A stretch of DNA of 64,000 nt from G963662675 sp963662675 (GCA_963662675.2 CAXXHP010000005.1:175551-239550); one strand, 5' to 3'. Positions 28,506 through 38,224 are shown, counted from the stretch's first letter. Notes: generated by a model not told the origin, from the sequence alone. Program-made: numbers and translations.

Positions 28506-30776
28506 CTAATCAAAATGACTGATCCAAGGTCTTGCTTGTTTTATCGCAAGATTATTATTGCTTGTTACCTTAAACTCTATTTCAATGATAAAATCTTCAG
28601 TAGAAGATATATTATATAATGACCGGAATTTATCTCGAATGGTAGTCAAATATGTACGGAGTTCGTCCAACTGATCTATTGACATTATTAGTTCTCCACT
28701 TTCTATTTGATTCGAAGATTTAATAAGGGTATAACTTTCAGAACCAGATTTATCTGCATTTAAAAGAACCTCCTCGGGAATAGAACGAGCATTCGGGTTG
28801 GTAACAAGATCCTCTCCTATTTGTGTATTCAGGTAGTATGTATTCTTGGTTTGGTACAATGGATCTGTAGTAACAGCTACGCCATTAGCCAACTCATTAG
28901 AAAATGAAGGATGAACCAGAACTCCCATGGCTGCCTTCAAATGATCAATTTTATAAAATTGCCGTTCATCAAAAGCACGAAAATTCCATAAGCTGGCATA
29001 AATCTCTAGCACCGTTTTATAAATATGAGTTTCCTCAGGTCTAAACGTTTTAGAATCGTAAAGACCTGCGCCACTGAATCCTGGAAGATCTTCATTATTA
29101 GTACTCGAGCGGAAGCGGATAGTAGCGTCTTCCGTAAATGAAGCCTGCAAGTTTGAAAAAGCATCCATCATCCATACAGGTACTTCTCCGTTTTTTATGG
29201 AATCTCTAAATTGAGCCAAGGCACTTTCCTGGACATTATAGTCCTCCTGAAATTCAGGGTTGTCTAACATTTCCTGGACTCGCTCATAGAACTTATTATA
29301 CTTCATAAACTCATCGTAAAAGTAAAAAGGGATAGCAAATCCATTGGGGACAACAGTAGTCGGCAATCCAAATGAACGCATTGATGCCAAGTTTGCGGCC
29401 TTTACACCAAAGCTTGAAGACTGTTCAAAGTTAATGTCATCAAGAGCTGTGATCTCCTTAACTGACAAGTCTCGAACAGGAATTTGGGCTACTACTGGTC
29501 GAACATCTTGGTAATAAGCATCAACCTCCGAAGATGAAGCTTCCCTTATCTCATAACCATCCTCTGAAACTTTATAATACACATACTGGCCTACAAGATC
29601 AGCTATCGGGCTAATCATAGTGGCACTTTTGACATAAGCATTTGGAACATTATCCTGTATGGCTCGCAAGTTTACATGCGAAAGAGGAGTTTGGGGAACT
29701 GTCGTAATTATTCCTCCCACTCTGGGCATTTCATTGGGCAATGACTCATACACCACAATGTCTCTAGAATTAGGACGCTCATCAAGATTCATTAACCTTA
29801 AAAAGCCATATCCTTCAGCCATATTCAAGGAGATAAAATTAACGTCTTTATAAATATCTTCCTCCAAAAATATAGCAACCCGAGAATCATCATACAACTC
29901 TTTCTCCCTGTAATATCGGGGTAAGGCAGCGTTTGGCATAGGATAATAAACCCAGTTATTTTCCAGAAATGGCATATTTGCAGCTAATAGCTCATACCCA
30001 AGTTTAACCTCTTCAAAAGAATAGGAATCATTCGGCTCAAACTCAAAACGATAAACACCAGGCAAGCCATTTGGCGCAGTCGCATAAGGGTGGTATACAA
30101 TCTCTCCTCTCATTGTGCCCGGCAGACCTCTCCCCCGGCCACCTCTGCCTCCAAAGCCCCCATCAAGACCAATAGCACGTGAGAATCCGCCATGCCCACG
30201 GTGAGTCACTGTGTTCATGAAATATGCTTTCGGATTATCCGTATTAGCATCTAGAATATAAAATTTAACAAATTCAAGATCTCTCAGATGAGTATCGATC
30301 TTAACATCACCTCCTTCATATGAAAGATATTCGAACATAGCTCTGTCTGCAATACAAGTTGCGCCATCTCTCATATCAACCTTATCTGCAGGGTTTAATG
30401 GGCTTAAAACGCCTAAATCATTTAACTCCTCAACATCACTTAACCCATCATTGTCTAAATCCTGAGGATTATCAATTTCATATTGCATGACAATATAATT
30501 CTCAACAGGATAGGCTCGCAACGGTTCAGTAAGCGTGGTTATACCCGGCTTGCCAAAAGTCACAGATAACGGTCGCATAGAATTCTCGTCTAATTTCTCT
30601 CGCACAAATAGAACATAATAATACTCAGGAGATGACTCTACCTGAAATTCGATCTGCCCCTTTGCGTTGATTAAAACTTCTTGAACCGCTGCTTCCCGCT
30701 CTGGCAAAGATGTTTCCCGCCCACAAGCAAGAGATATACTTAAGAATCCGATTATTACTGCACCAAAAACTTTCAT
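28506..30776 (-). CDS. Exported lipoprotein with phosphohistidine swivel and PEP-synthase ATP-grasp domains
   Basis: 756 residues. A lipoprotein signal ends at Cys18 (FLSISLAC). A DLDNDGLSDVEE segment (about 106-117) resembles thrombospondin type-3 calcium loops, and a Gly/Arg-rich tract lies around 205-220. The swivel-like motif TPLSHVNLRA (His367) precedes a full PPDK_N-type ATP-binding domain (about 455-756: SFGVKAANLASM, IRFRSSTNNEDLPGFSGAG, GVAVTTDP and the closing AIKQARPW). PEP synthase and pyruvate phosphate dikinase are cytoplasmic and use ATP. The order His domain then ATP domain is that of glucan, water dikinases. An exported version has no obvious ATP source, so the activity is unclear. 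It stands alone, convergent with the TonB receptor gene. Confidence 0.8.
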   Translation of the reverse strand: MKVFGAVIIGFLSISLACGRETSLPEREAAVQEVLINAKGQIEFQVESSPEYYYVLFVREKLDENSMRPLSVTFGKPGITTLTEPLRAYPVENYIVMQYEIDNPQDLDNDGLSDVEELNDLGVLSPLNPADKVDMRDGATCIADRAMFEYLSYEGGDVKIDTHLRDLEFVKFYILDANTDNPKAYFMNTVTHRGHGGFSRAIGLDGGFGGRGGRGRGLPGTMRGEIVYHPYATAPNGLPGVYRFEFEPNDSYSFEEVKLGYELLAANMPFLENNWVYYPMPNAALPRYYREKELYDDSRVAIFLEEDIYKDVNFISLNMAEGYGFLRLMNLDERPNSRDIVVYESLPNEMPRVGGIITTVPQTPLSHVNLRAIQDNVPNAYVKSATMISPIADLVGQYVYYKVSEDGYEIREASSSEVDAYYQDVRPVVAQIPVRDLSVKEITALDDINFEQSSSFGVKAANLASMRSFGLPTTVVPNGFAIPFYFYDEFMKYNKFYERVQEMLDNPEFQEDYNVQESALAQFRDSIKNGEVPVWMMDAFSNLQASFTEDATIRFRSSTNNEDLPGFSGAGLYDSKTFRPEETHIYKTVLEIYASLWNFRAFDERQFYKIDHLKAAMGVLVHPSFSNELANGVAVTTDPLYQTKNTYYLNTQIGEDLVTNPNARSIPEEVLLNADKSGSESYTLIKSSNQIESGELIMSIDQLDELRTYLTTIRDKFRSLYNISSTEDFIIEIEFKVTSNNNLAIKQARPWISHFD

Positions 30777-31252
30777 CTATTTTTATTTAACTAGATTATC
30801 CACTAACACATAAACACACCTATTCTGTTCGACAATTTTGTCATGCAATTCTACATCTCAAAGAAAAAATCAGATGATTTTTTCAAGACATATAAATCCA
30901 CGATTGTAAATCCATCCTATAATTTAACTACAAAAAACAACAAAGGTTTAATAACAACATTGAAGTTATTTGACTTTCAAGAAGTAAATGATGCAAAAAG
31001 GCATAGAATACAATGACTAGACAGAAAGGACATTAAAGTAATCTGACGCATTCAAATCAGCAGAACGGGTGGTCTTGGATGCTCTACATTACGCCCCCCA
31101 GATAGCAGTTTAATATCCATGTTTCAGTTTAGAAACTGCTCCTGTGCAATAAAAAACCGGCATGAGTTTAATCTCGACTTGATAACAAAAATCAAACAAA
31201 CCTCTTATATCGACAATTCAGGAAAGCAGGTGTTTCTTGATAAGAAATTCTA
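30777..31252. other. 476-bp intergenic region without a recognised gene
   Basis: Lies between two minus-strand genes. It holds an 8-bp inverted repeat AGCAGTTT/AAACTGCT (31104-31111 and 31133-31140) with a 21-nt spacer but no adjacent T-run, and a short GC-richer patch near 31060-31100. No ORF, tRNA or clear promoter box was recognised. Confidence 0.4.
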
Positions 31253-32398
31253 TTAATCTATTTGAACTTTTGCCTTTTCAGAATTTAAAAGTGGATTAGC
31301 ATACATCTGCATAAAAAGTCGTTTTTGGCATTCCGCGTCTCCAGATCCGATAGTTTTCACCAGATCACCTAATAACTCATTAAATTTCTCCCGAGTTGAA
31401 CTATCAATTCTCTCTCCATATCGATTTCGGTCTGTCAGTAAATCAGCAGCTAAGTAATTGTTAGGCCAAAGTTTATAATTACGGTATATACATTCGTCAA
31501 TATGTTCGGCTAGCTTCTGAATTCGCTCAATCGGACTATCTAATTTAGCAAAGTCATCAAGTTCAGCATCAATGGGTTTTCCAAATGCAAAATGCACCCT
31601 ACCCTTGGGACGTGTTAAGCCGAATGCCATACTCTTTAAATCGTCAGCCTGTGTTTTAATATAACCATCGTGCTCGCGTTTGTATATCTCTTCAACTTTT
31701 GAGATACCACATGGTTCACGCTCGTAGGATATTGAGAGTGGAACTATCTTCAGATTACGAAAGCTTGTCACAAAATCTCCTTTACCACTAAGATTTAGCA
31801 TTTTCAACAAGGCTTGCTGTGTCTGATCAAAGCCATCTTTTGTTCTTCCTTCACGTTGTGCTATCCACACAGACACTTTATCTTTTGTAATTGTTTGTCG
31901 AATGTATGCGGAAAGTTTCTTTGAAGCTAAAAGCAACTCCCTAGGGGGTAAATTCCGTTTTACAACAAAAGCCCGATTTAATTTCACGGTATGTAATATC
32001 CAATCGTAAATCAGCAAATTGTCACCAATAGCCACTTCAGTCGTGTTCATCCCTGCATTTACATTGATGTAATTCAAGATAGCTGAATCAAGAATAATAT
32101 CTCGATGGTTTGATATATATAAGTAACTTTCTGATTGATCCAAATTGTCAAGCCCACTCCAACTAATTCCACTCGTGGTTTTCTCAATGATCCACTCCTT
32201 TATTAGTGGATACATAAACTTAACCTGCAAATCACTGACTGTTTGGATATTGGAAATCATTTTTTTGACCTCACTAATCTTACCCTCATCCTGAAAGATA
32301 AAGTATAAGACTTCTTGAAACACGTCGTCATCTAAAAGCACCTTAAGGTACTGACTGACTTCATGATCCTCGTATGGTCGAATGTCATCGTAATTCAT
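31253..32398 (-). CDS. PlsC-like glycerol acyltransferase family protein
   Basis: About 381 residues. The acyltransferase block I is SNHRDIILDSAIL (the family NHxxxxD, with His and Asp as catalytic pair), followed by an FVVKRNLPPRELL region and WIAQREGRTKDG (block III-like E-G-R). It lacks obvious membrane spans, unlike classic PlsC. Related Bacteroidota proteins are called 1-acyl-sn-glycerol-3-phosphate acyltransferases, but the acceptor is not shown. The ATG at 32398 (MNYDDIRPYEDHEV) matches relatives; another ATG lies four codons upstream. It follows the HHH-protein gene by about 50 nt on the same strand. Confidence 0.8.
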   Translation of the reverse strand: MNYDDIRPYEDHEVSQYLKVLLDDDVFQEVLYFIFQDEGKISEVKKMISNIQTVSDLQVKFMYPLIKEWIIEKTTSGISWSGLDNLDQSESYLYISNHRDIILDSAILNYINVNAGMNTTEVAIGDNLLIYDWILHTVKLNRAFVVKRNLPPRELLLASKKLSAYIRQTITKDKVSVWIAQREGRTKDGFDQTQQALLKMLNLSGKGDFVTSFRNLKIVPLSISYEREPCGISKVEEIYKREHDGYIKTQADDLKSMAFGLTRPKGRVHFAFGKPIDAELDDFAKLDSPIERIQKLAEHIDECIYRNYKLWPNNYLAADLLTDRNRYGERIDSSTREKFNELLGDLVKTIGSGDAECQKRLFMQMYANPLLNSEKAKVQID

Positions 32399-32447
32399 TA
32401 TTTTCCCCATTCCATTAGTTTAGCCCGGCAAATATAGTAAATGAAGG

Positions 32448-34451
32448 TTAAAACTTATACTGAAGTTGCATTTTCAATTCAGTACGTTTTTTATCATTAA
32501 TTTGGCTATATCCGCTCCCAATGCTTTCCACATCGAAGAACCGGCTCCTAGATGCCTTGACCCAAAAACTTGCTTTTTCACATATTTTAACTTTTCCTGA
32601 CAAATAAAAGCGACACCCCTTCCCATAAAATGCAGGAACTGAAAATTGATATAACATATCATTCTCCCAAGCATAAATTCGGGAATCATAATCTTCGGTA
32701 GAAAACCATGCCCCTCTCAACCAAAGGCTAAAAGGCAACCGATCAGGATGATACCCAACATCCTGACTTATTAAAACACCCGAAGATTGATGATCATGTT
32801 CATAAAATGAAAGCTCGACCCTGCTTTTTACCGTAAAAGAAGCATTAATGTTACCTTTTAACTGAATCCGAACAGACTGTCTCTTCTGAGCCAAATTCTC
32901 TTTTGCATCTTCAACAGTTACTTTTACCGGTTTTGTTTCAAGCTTGTAACGACAATACATCTCCCACAATTCACTTGGATTATAATTTGCCTGAAGTAAG
33001 TATTCCTTACCATAACCGGGACCCGCAGTCGTGTATTTCACCCACCGATAATTAAAAAAATCAGCATACATATTGACACTTAACTTGGCTAACGGTGATA
33101 TTTTTGCTCCTATATAAATTCCGTGCTCATCATTTACCCGGCTATTCTCAATCATAGCAGATGACAACGGTGCATTATACTTCTTCCCAATATTGCGATA
33201 TAATACAGACAACCCGACCCTATCCGTCATCTGAAAAAGTGCACCATTCAAAAAAGCCATTCCTTTATCAAAGCTATTGGCTAGCTCTCCAAACAAAAAC
33301 AAACGGTTGATACTCCACTTGTAGTCGACACTCAGATTTCTCAAATGATCTCCTTCAAACAAATATTGGTTATAAGATGCATCCCTTCTGTTAAGTGGAT
33401 ATTCATACTTTAGAAAAAGACCCGTTAACCCGATTGAAAAACTGCTCCCCTCGTAATTCATATTTCCACCAGCTGTTATTGACTTAACAGACTTTTTATC
33501 TTCTATTTCGCTTACTGTACGATGGTAGCCACTTGATTGAAATGACGTAAACACTTTTATTCCTTCAACACTATCTGTATTAGCATCAAAATTTTTCAAT
33601 GAAATGAATGGCGTAAATTGGAATTGCCCAATTTCGAAAGAGGCAGCAACTCCCCGCATGTAATTATTTTCATCTGTTGATGAATAGGGTTTTATTCCCT
33701 GATTAAATTTAGCTATTTGAGTTACCTCAGATGACTTACCTAACGAAAAACCTTGCCATGCAGCTAATCCTTGCCCAAATTGGACTACATAATCACCAAG
33801 GAAAACGACAGATTTATTTTCAGCCAAATTAATTTTCAAAAAGCCACTATTATAATCAAATCCTGATTTATTGGATGCCCTAAAGAAACTCTCCCCTGCA
33901 TCTTTCTCTGCAGTAAAGCCTGCTAAAACTGATTGAGAAGAAAAGCGATAGCGCAGATATAGTTTTTCTGGTGATCCTTCGTATTTTTTTGGCTCAATAT
34001 ATCCGGCTTGATTCTCAAGCAAACGAATGGCTCGAACCATAACTTCGTGGTTTTTATACTTTGAGGCAGTATTTGTTGAAACTGTCCCAAACTCCACAAA
34101 TTCGGATAAAAATTGAACCGTTCTTAGATCAAATCCATCAATCGCAATTAATTCATATGACGTAAGAATTTGCCCATACTGCTCACGATAATTCAACAAC
34201 GCATTAATTTGGCTCGGCGTCACAAAATAAAGAGATGCAAAATCGGCATAAGTTGCTTTATTGATGTTGATTGGATTTTCCTTTATCGCACGTAATACGT
34301 CAATGAGCTGTTCTACATCTATAGACTCATCTTCAGAAAATGAACTTTCTAAATAATCCTCTAATTGCTCCTGAAACCCGAATTCTAATTGTTGCGAAAA
34401 AACTGCAGATGAAAAAATTAGAGATAAGACAAGTATGAGAAACCTTTTCAA
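32448..34451 (-). CDS. Secreted helix-hairpin-helix / outer-membrane beta-barrel protein
   Basis: Read from a TTG at 34449-34451 the N-terminus MKRFLILVLSLIFSSAVFSQ is a clean signal peptide. Residues about 40-120 contain two ComEA-like HHH units (ENPININKATYADFASLYFV; NALLNYREQYGQILTSYELI). The remaining 540 residues are beta-rich with alternating aromatic strands and end in KMQLQYKF, an outer-membrane barrel terminus. The frame is open 216 nt further upstream to 34667, but that part encodes no sensible N-terminus. HHH units usually bind DNA; in this Bacteroidota envelope family their job is unknown. An SD-like AAGGAGG inside a small hairpin precedes the start. Confidence 0.75.
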   Translation of the reverse strand: MKRFLILVLSLIFSSAVFSQQLEFGFQEQLEDYLESSFSEDESIDVEQLIDVLRAIKENPININKATYADFASLYFVTPSQINALLNYREQYGQILTSYELIAIDGFDLRTVQFLSEFVEFGTVSTNTASKYKNHEVMVRAIRLLENQAGYIEPKKYEGSPEKLYLRYRFSSQSVLAGFTAEKDAGESFFRASNKSGFDYNSGFLKINLAENKSVVFLGDYVVQFGQGLAAWQGFSLGKSSEVTQIAKFNQGIKPYSSTDENNYMRGVAASFEIGQFQFTPFISLKNFDANTDSVEGIKVFTSFQSSGYHRTVSEIEDKKSVKSITAGGNMNYEGSSFSIGLTGLFLKYEYPLNRRDASYNQYLFEGDHLRNLSVDYKWSINRLFLFGELANSFDKGMAFLNGALFQMTDRVGLSVLYRNIGKKYNAPLSSAMIENSRVNDEHGIYIGAKISPLAKLSVNMYADFFNYRWVKYTTAGPGYGKEYLLQANYNPSELWEMYCRYKLETKPVKVTVEDAKENLAQKRQSVRIQLKGNINASFTVKSRVELSFYEHDHQSSGVLISQDVGYHPDRLPFSLWLRGAWFSTEDYDSRIYAWENDMLYQFSVPAFYGKGCRFYLSGKVKICEKASFWVKASRSRFFDVESIGSGYSQINDKKRTELKMQLQYKF

Positions 34452-34458
34452 AAAGAAG

Positions 34459-34480
34459 GAGAGAACGACCTCCTTTCTCA
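34459..34480 (-). promoter_or_regulatory. Hairpin containing an SD-like sequence before the HHH-protein start
   Basis: On the minus strand AAGGAG and CTCCTT pair around an 8-nt loop. The first arm is part of a near-perfect Shine-Dalgarno (AAGGAGG), and a short T-rich run and the TTG start follow. It could hide the ribosome site or act as a weak attenuator; no function is shown. Confidence 0.35.
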
Positions 34481-34672
34481 GACCCCATTCGTAAAAAAAA
34501 GGCGGAGAAACAAATAGATTAATCTCTAGTAAAAGATGAAAACAACGGCGCAACCCAGAAACAAAACCATCGTACTTATTGTAAAGTAAAGTCATAGAAA
34601 TAGGATAAACCTTTCGATCCATCCTATCACACAAGCAGCATAAAACTACAACATATTTTATGAACAAAAAAA

Positions 34673-35179
34673 CTAATTTGTTTTGTATGCGTATTTCACT
34701 TTCGATAAATCTTGGTTTGCCTTGATGATTTTCTCTTTTAGATTCTCCTTAAATTGGACAAACTTACTCATCAATACCTCATCACCCAATGCCATCATTT
34801 GAATAGCAAGAATGCCCGCATTCTGTGCTCCATTAATGGCAACAGTTGCAACAGGAATACCAGGAGGCATTTGTAGAATTGCTAACATGGCATCTAAGCC
34901 TTCTAAGCTCGCCTTAATAGGTACTCCAATAATAGGAAGTGGGGTCATTGCTGCAATCACTCCGGGCAAATGGGCTGCCATACCAGCACCGGCAATAATG
35001 ACTTTAATTCCTCTATCTTTTGCTGTCTTTGCAAATTTTTCAACTGCCTCTGGAGTCCGATGCGCTGACAGTGCATTTATTTCAAACGGTATCTCAAACT
35101 CATCCAGAATCTTAGCGGCCTTTTCCATCACTTCCAAATCGGAAGTACTTCCCATTATAATACTTACTTTTGGTTCCAT
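34673..35179 (-). CDS. purE: N5-carboxyaminoimidazole ribonucleotide mutase
   Basis: PurE converts N5-CAIR to CAIR in purine synthesis. The N-terminal phosphate-binding motif KVSIIMGSTSDLEVM, the ALSAHRTPE catalytic His loop, the IIAGAGMAAHLPGVIA segment and the IGVPIKASLEGLDAMLAI block identify class I PurE. At 168 residues it is normal. No purK lies next to it in this window. It is divergent from hpt, and 221 nt separate its stop from the downstream HHH-protein start. Confidence 0.96.
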   Translation of the reverse strand: MEPKVSIIMGSTSDLEVMEKAAKILDEFEIPFEINALSAHRTPEAVEKFAKTAKDRGIKVIIAGAGMAAHLPGVIAAMTPLPIIGVPIKASLEGLDAMLAILQMPPGIPVATVAINGAQNAGILAIQMMALGDEVLMSKFVQFKENLKEKIIKANQDLSKVKYAYKTN

Positions 35180-35321
35180 CTTTTAAATTTAAAATTTTAG
35201 TTGAGCAATTATTTTTTGTTACTTTGCATCACTTTAATCCGGTGCTAAAATAGTCCAAATTAGAGAGATATTAAAAAAAAATCTGATCCCAAAAACAACA
35301 TCTCCCATTAAATCAACAGAA

Positions 35322-35861
35322 ATGGCAAAAGTCAGAGTTTCTGATAAAGAGTTTGAATTGTTTATTCCTTATGAGAAAATCATTTCGGTCATTGAAGACA
35401 TGGCTGAAAAAATGAATGTCTCATTAGAAGGGAAACAGCCGTTGTTTTTATGCATCCTGAATGGTTCATTCATGTTTGCTGCTGATCTGTTTAAACGAAT
35501 TACGTTACTTGATGCCGAGATCTCTTTTGTAAAAATGTCATCTTACCTGGGTACATCCAGCACTGGTGTTGTAAAAGAACTCATTGGATTAAATGAAAAT
35601 TTAAGCGGGCGTACAGTTATTATTCTGGAAGACATTATTGATACGGGGATAACCATTGAGCAAACCATTGCACAAATCAGGGAGAAAAATCCTGCAGAAG
35701 TTAAAGTGGCCACATTGCTTTCCAAACCGGATTCGTTACAGAAAGATGTTTCCATTGATTATGTAGGCCTACAAATTCCGAATGATTTTATTGTAGGTTA
35801 TGGATTGGATTACAACAACAAAGGAAGAAACCTAATAGATATATATAAAGTAACACAATAA
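35322..35861 (+). CDS. hpt: Hypoxanthine phosphoribosyltransferase
   Basis: Salvages hypoxanthine (and usually guanine) to IMP/GMP using PRPP. The PRPP motif VIILEDIIDTGITIEQ and the flexible-loop segment SFVKMSSYLGTSSTGVVKE are clear, as is the purine-binding PNDFIVGYGLDYNNKGRNL near the end. At 179 residues it is typical. It is 17 nt upstream of adk, so purine salvage and adenylate balance share a transcript. A TTACTTTG near-match to the -7 box sits at 35219-35226. Confidence 0.95.
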   Translation: MAKVRVSDKEFELFIPYEKIISVIEDMAEKMNVSLEGKQPLFLCILNGSFMFAADLFKRITLLDAEISFVKMSSYLGTSSTGVVKELIGLNENLSGRTVIILEDIIDTGITIEQTIAQIREKNPAEVKVATLLSKPDSLQKDVSIDYVGLQIPNDFIVGYGLDYNNKGRNLIDIYKVTQ

Positions 35862-35878
35862 CCAAAATTATTACTGAC

Positions 35879-36451
35879 ATGTTAAACATTGTATTATTCG
35901 GCCCTCCGGGAGCAGGAAAAGGGACGCAGGCTGAATTTCTAATCGAAAGTTTCGGATTAATTCATTTATCAACCGGTGATTTGTTGCGTGGTGAAATAGC
36001 CGGCTCAACGCCACTTGGGATCGAAGCAAAAAACTTCATGGACAAAGGCGAATTAGTGCCAGACTCCGTTGTAATTGGCATGATTAAAAATAAGCTTGAG
36101 GCAAATGCTGATGCAAAAGGATTTATTTTTGATGGTTTTCCAAGAACTGTTGCTCAAGCAGAAGCGTTGGATGTCCTGCTAAATGAAAACGGCACCCCTG
36201 TGTCTGGAATGCTTTCGTTAGAAGTTGAAAAAGCAGAATTAGTTTCAAGATTGCTCAACCGCGGTAAAACTTCAGGTCGTTCAGATGACCAAGACGAATC
36301 TATCATTGAAAACCGCATTAACGTTTATAATGAAAAGACTTCACCTTTGAAGAACTTTTTTGCTGCACAAAACAAGCATTTCGGAATTAACGGAATGGGA
36401 ACAGTCGATGAGATTGCTGCACGCCTAAAGGAAACAGCAAACTCGTTATAA
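35879..36451 (+). CDS. adk: Adenylate kinase
   Basis: Catalyses ATP + AMP = 2 ADP. The P-loop GPPGAGKGTQ is near the N-terminus, followed by the AMP-site GLIHLSTGDLLRGEI and the DGFPRTVAQAEAL motif. The LID region is short (LNRGKTSGRSDDQDESIIENR), the 'small' isoform without the Cys4 zinc finger. 190 residues. It closes the hpt-adk unit, and a strong terminator lies 23 nt after its stop. Confidence 0.96.
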   Translation: MLNIVLFGPPGAGKGTQAEFLIESFGLIHLSTGDLLRGEIAGSTPLGIEAKNFMDKGELVPDSVVIGMIKNKLEANADAKGFIFDGFPRTVAQAEALDVLLNENGTPVSGMLSLEVEKAELVSRLLNRGKTSGRSDDQDESIIENRINVYNEKTSPLKNFFAAQNKHFGINGMGTVDEIAARLKETANSL

Positions 36452-36474
36452 GCAGAAAACATTGACATTACAAG

Positions 36475-36507
36475 GACGAATGGATTTCCCACATTCGTCT
36501 TTTTTTA
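36475..36507 (+). terminator. Rho-independent terminator after adk
   Basis: GACGAATG (36475-36482) and CATTCGTC (36492-36499) form a perfect 8-bp stem with a 9-nt loop, followed directly by eight T (36500-36507). It separates hpt-adk from obgE, so obgE needs its own promoter within 36508-36539 or read-through. Confidence 0.9.
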
Positions 36508-36539
36508 TATAACTTGCATATTTTCAACAACAAACAGAA

Positions 36540-37532
36540 ATGGCTGAAAGAAATTTTATTGATTACATCAAGATATTTTGTCGATCAGGAAATGGAGGCC
36601 CGGGCTCTACTCATCTACGAAGAGAGAAGTACATCGCCAAAGGCGGACCTGATGGTGGGGATGGAGGAAGAGGAGGACATGTAATTATAAAAGGCAATGC
36701 CCAAATGTGGACACTCCTTCACCTGAGATACAAGAAACACGTATTTGCAGGGCATGGAGAATCAGGAAGTAAGAACAACAGCTTTGGTGCTGATGGCGAA
36801 GACATAACTATTGAAGTCCCATTAGGAACTGTTGTTAAAGATGGAGAAACTGGTGAATTCCTGTTTGAGATTACCAAAGATGGCGAAACACAATTCCTGG
36901 CAAAGGGAGGCCGGGGAGGATTGGGTAATACCCACTTTAAGTCTTCAACCCATCAAACACCACGCTTTGCTCAACCCGGCGAAGATGGAGTAGAAGGATG
37001 GAAGACACTTGAACTGAAGATATTGGCTGATGTTGGATTAGTTGGCTTCCCTAGTGCAGGAAAATCAACTTTGCTTTCTGTGGTTTCAGCCGCAAAGCCA
37101 GAAATTGCCGATTACCCATTCACGACACTCGTTCCCAATCTAGGAATTGTATCCTATCGCGATCAGCAATCATTTGTAATGGCGGATATACCCGGAATTA
37201 TTGAAGGTGCCAACGAGGGCAAGGGGCTTGGGGTGAGATTCTTAAGACATATTGAACGCAACTCCATGCTTTTATTTATGGTTCCGGCAGACAGCAAAGA
37301 CCATCGAAAGGAATATCACATTTTATTGAATGAACTGGAGAAATACAACCCCGAGCTATTGGACAAAGAGCGTTTTCTTGTCATCAGTAAATCAGATTTT
37401 TTGGATGATGAACTTAAAGATGAGATAAGTGCTGAATTAGAGGATATCCCACATGACTTTATATCCTCGATAGTTGGAACAGGGATCACTCAACTAAAAG
37501 ACAAAATTTGGCAAATACTAAATAAAAACTGA
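36540..37532 (+). CDS. obgE: Obg GTPase (ribosome assembly / stress)
   Basis: The glycine-rich Obg fold covers residues 1-160 (FIDYIKIFCRSGNGGPGS, GGDGGRGGHVIIKG, FGADGEDI, LAKGGRGGLGN). The G domain shows G1 GFPSAGKSTLLS, G2 YPFTTLVPNLG, G3 ADIPGIIEGANEGKGLG and G4-like ISKSD. The OCT domain found in many Obg proteins is absent, as is normal in Bacteroidota (330 residues). Obg binds the 50S subunit and couples ribosome maturation to guanine nucleotide levels. The PAP2 gene starts 5 nt later. Confidence 0.96.
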   Translation: MAERNFIDYIKIFCRSGNGGPGSTHLRREKYIAKGGPDGGDGGRGGHVIIKGNAQMWTLLHLRYKKHVFAGHGESGSKNNSFGADGEDITIEVPLGTVVKDGETGEFLFEITKDGETQFLAKGGRGGLGNTHFKSSTHQTPRFAQPGEDGVEGWKTLELKILADVGLVGFPSAGKSTLLSVVSAAKPEIADYPFTTLVPNLGIVSYRDQQSFVMADIPGIIEGANEGKGLGVRFLRHIERNSMLLFMVPADSKDHRKEYHILLNELEKYNPELLDKERFLVISKSDFLDDELKDEISAELEDIPHDFISSIVGTGITQLKDKIWQILNKN

Positions 37533-37537
37533 TCGGT

Positions 37538-38224
37538 ATGTTAGAGACAATAACCAGTCTGGATCAATCCTTGTTTTTCTTTTTCAACAAAAGCCACTCC
37601 CCCTTTTGGGACATTGTAATGGCTTTATTTACAAGAACAGAGTACTGGATATTGCTTTTCCTCCCGATTATTTTCTACATTATTAAGAACTACCGAACTA
37701 AAAGCTTGGTTATTCTGCTTTTGCTGGCTCTGGTTATTTTGGTCAGTGATCAATTTTCCGGTTTAATAAAAGATTTAGTACAACGGCTACGTCCGACTCA
37801 CGATCCAAACATTCAGCACTTGGTACACAGTGTTTTAACGAAAGGCGGCAAATACAGCTTCTTCTCGTCACATGCGACCAACACATTTGCCGTGGCAACC
37901 TTTACCTCGATGATATTCCGCAACCGCAAATATGGCGTTCTCATCTTTTTATGGGCCTTAACAGCCAGTTACACCCGGATTTATTTGGGACTTCACTACC
38001 CTCTTGATATCTTAACAGGAATCATCGCAGGAATTTTCATCGGGTTTACTTTTTATAAAGTATTATACTTTACAGAATCGCATTTCATGCTCTTCCGTTC
38101 ACCAAAACTTTCTGAGACAACACTAAACCACAAGCAATCCCGTTTCATTTTGGTCATCTTTACTGTAGTTGTCCTCACTACATTTATTGTTATTAACCGA
38201 TTGCAGCACTTTGAATGGATTTAA
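37538..38224 (+). CDS. PAP2-family membrane phosphatase
   Basis: 228 residues with about six spans. The three phosphatase motifs are present: KDLVQRLRP (KxxxxxxRP), FFSSHATNTFAVA (PSGH-like, here SSH) and SYTRIYLGLHYPLDILTG (SRxxxxxHxxxD-like, with the catalytic His). Such enzymes hydrolyse undecaprenyl pyrophosphate or phosphatidylglycerol phosphate on the outer face of the membrane; which one is not determinable here. It sits 5 nt after obgE and its end overlaps the beginning of the MutS-like frame. Confidence 0.9.
   Translation: MLETITSLDQSLFFFFNKSHSPFWDIVMALFTRTEYWILLFLPIIFYIIKNYRTKSLVILLLLALVILVSDQFSGLIKDLVQRLRPTHDPNIQHLVHSVLTKGGKYSFFSSHATNTFAVATFTSMIFRNRKYGVLIFLWALTASYTRIYLGLHYPLDILTGIIAGIFIGFTFYKVLYFTESHFMLFRSPKLSETTLNHKQSRFILVIFTVVVLTTFIVINRLQHFEWI

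Noticed and set aside
31104..31140. Inverted repeat AGCAGTTT/AAACTGCT as a terminator
   Set aside because: 21-nt spacer, only 8 bp, no T-run on either strand; kept only as a note in the intergenic entry.
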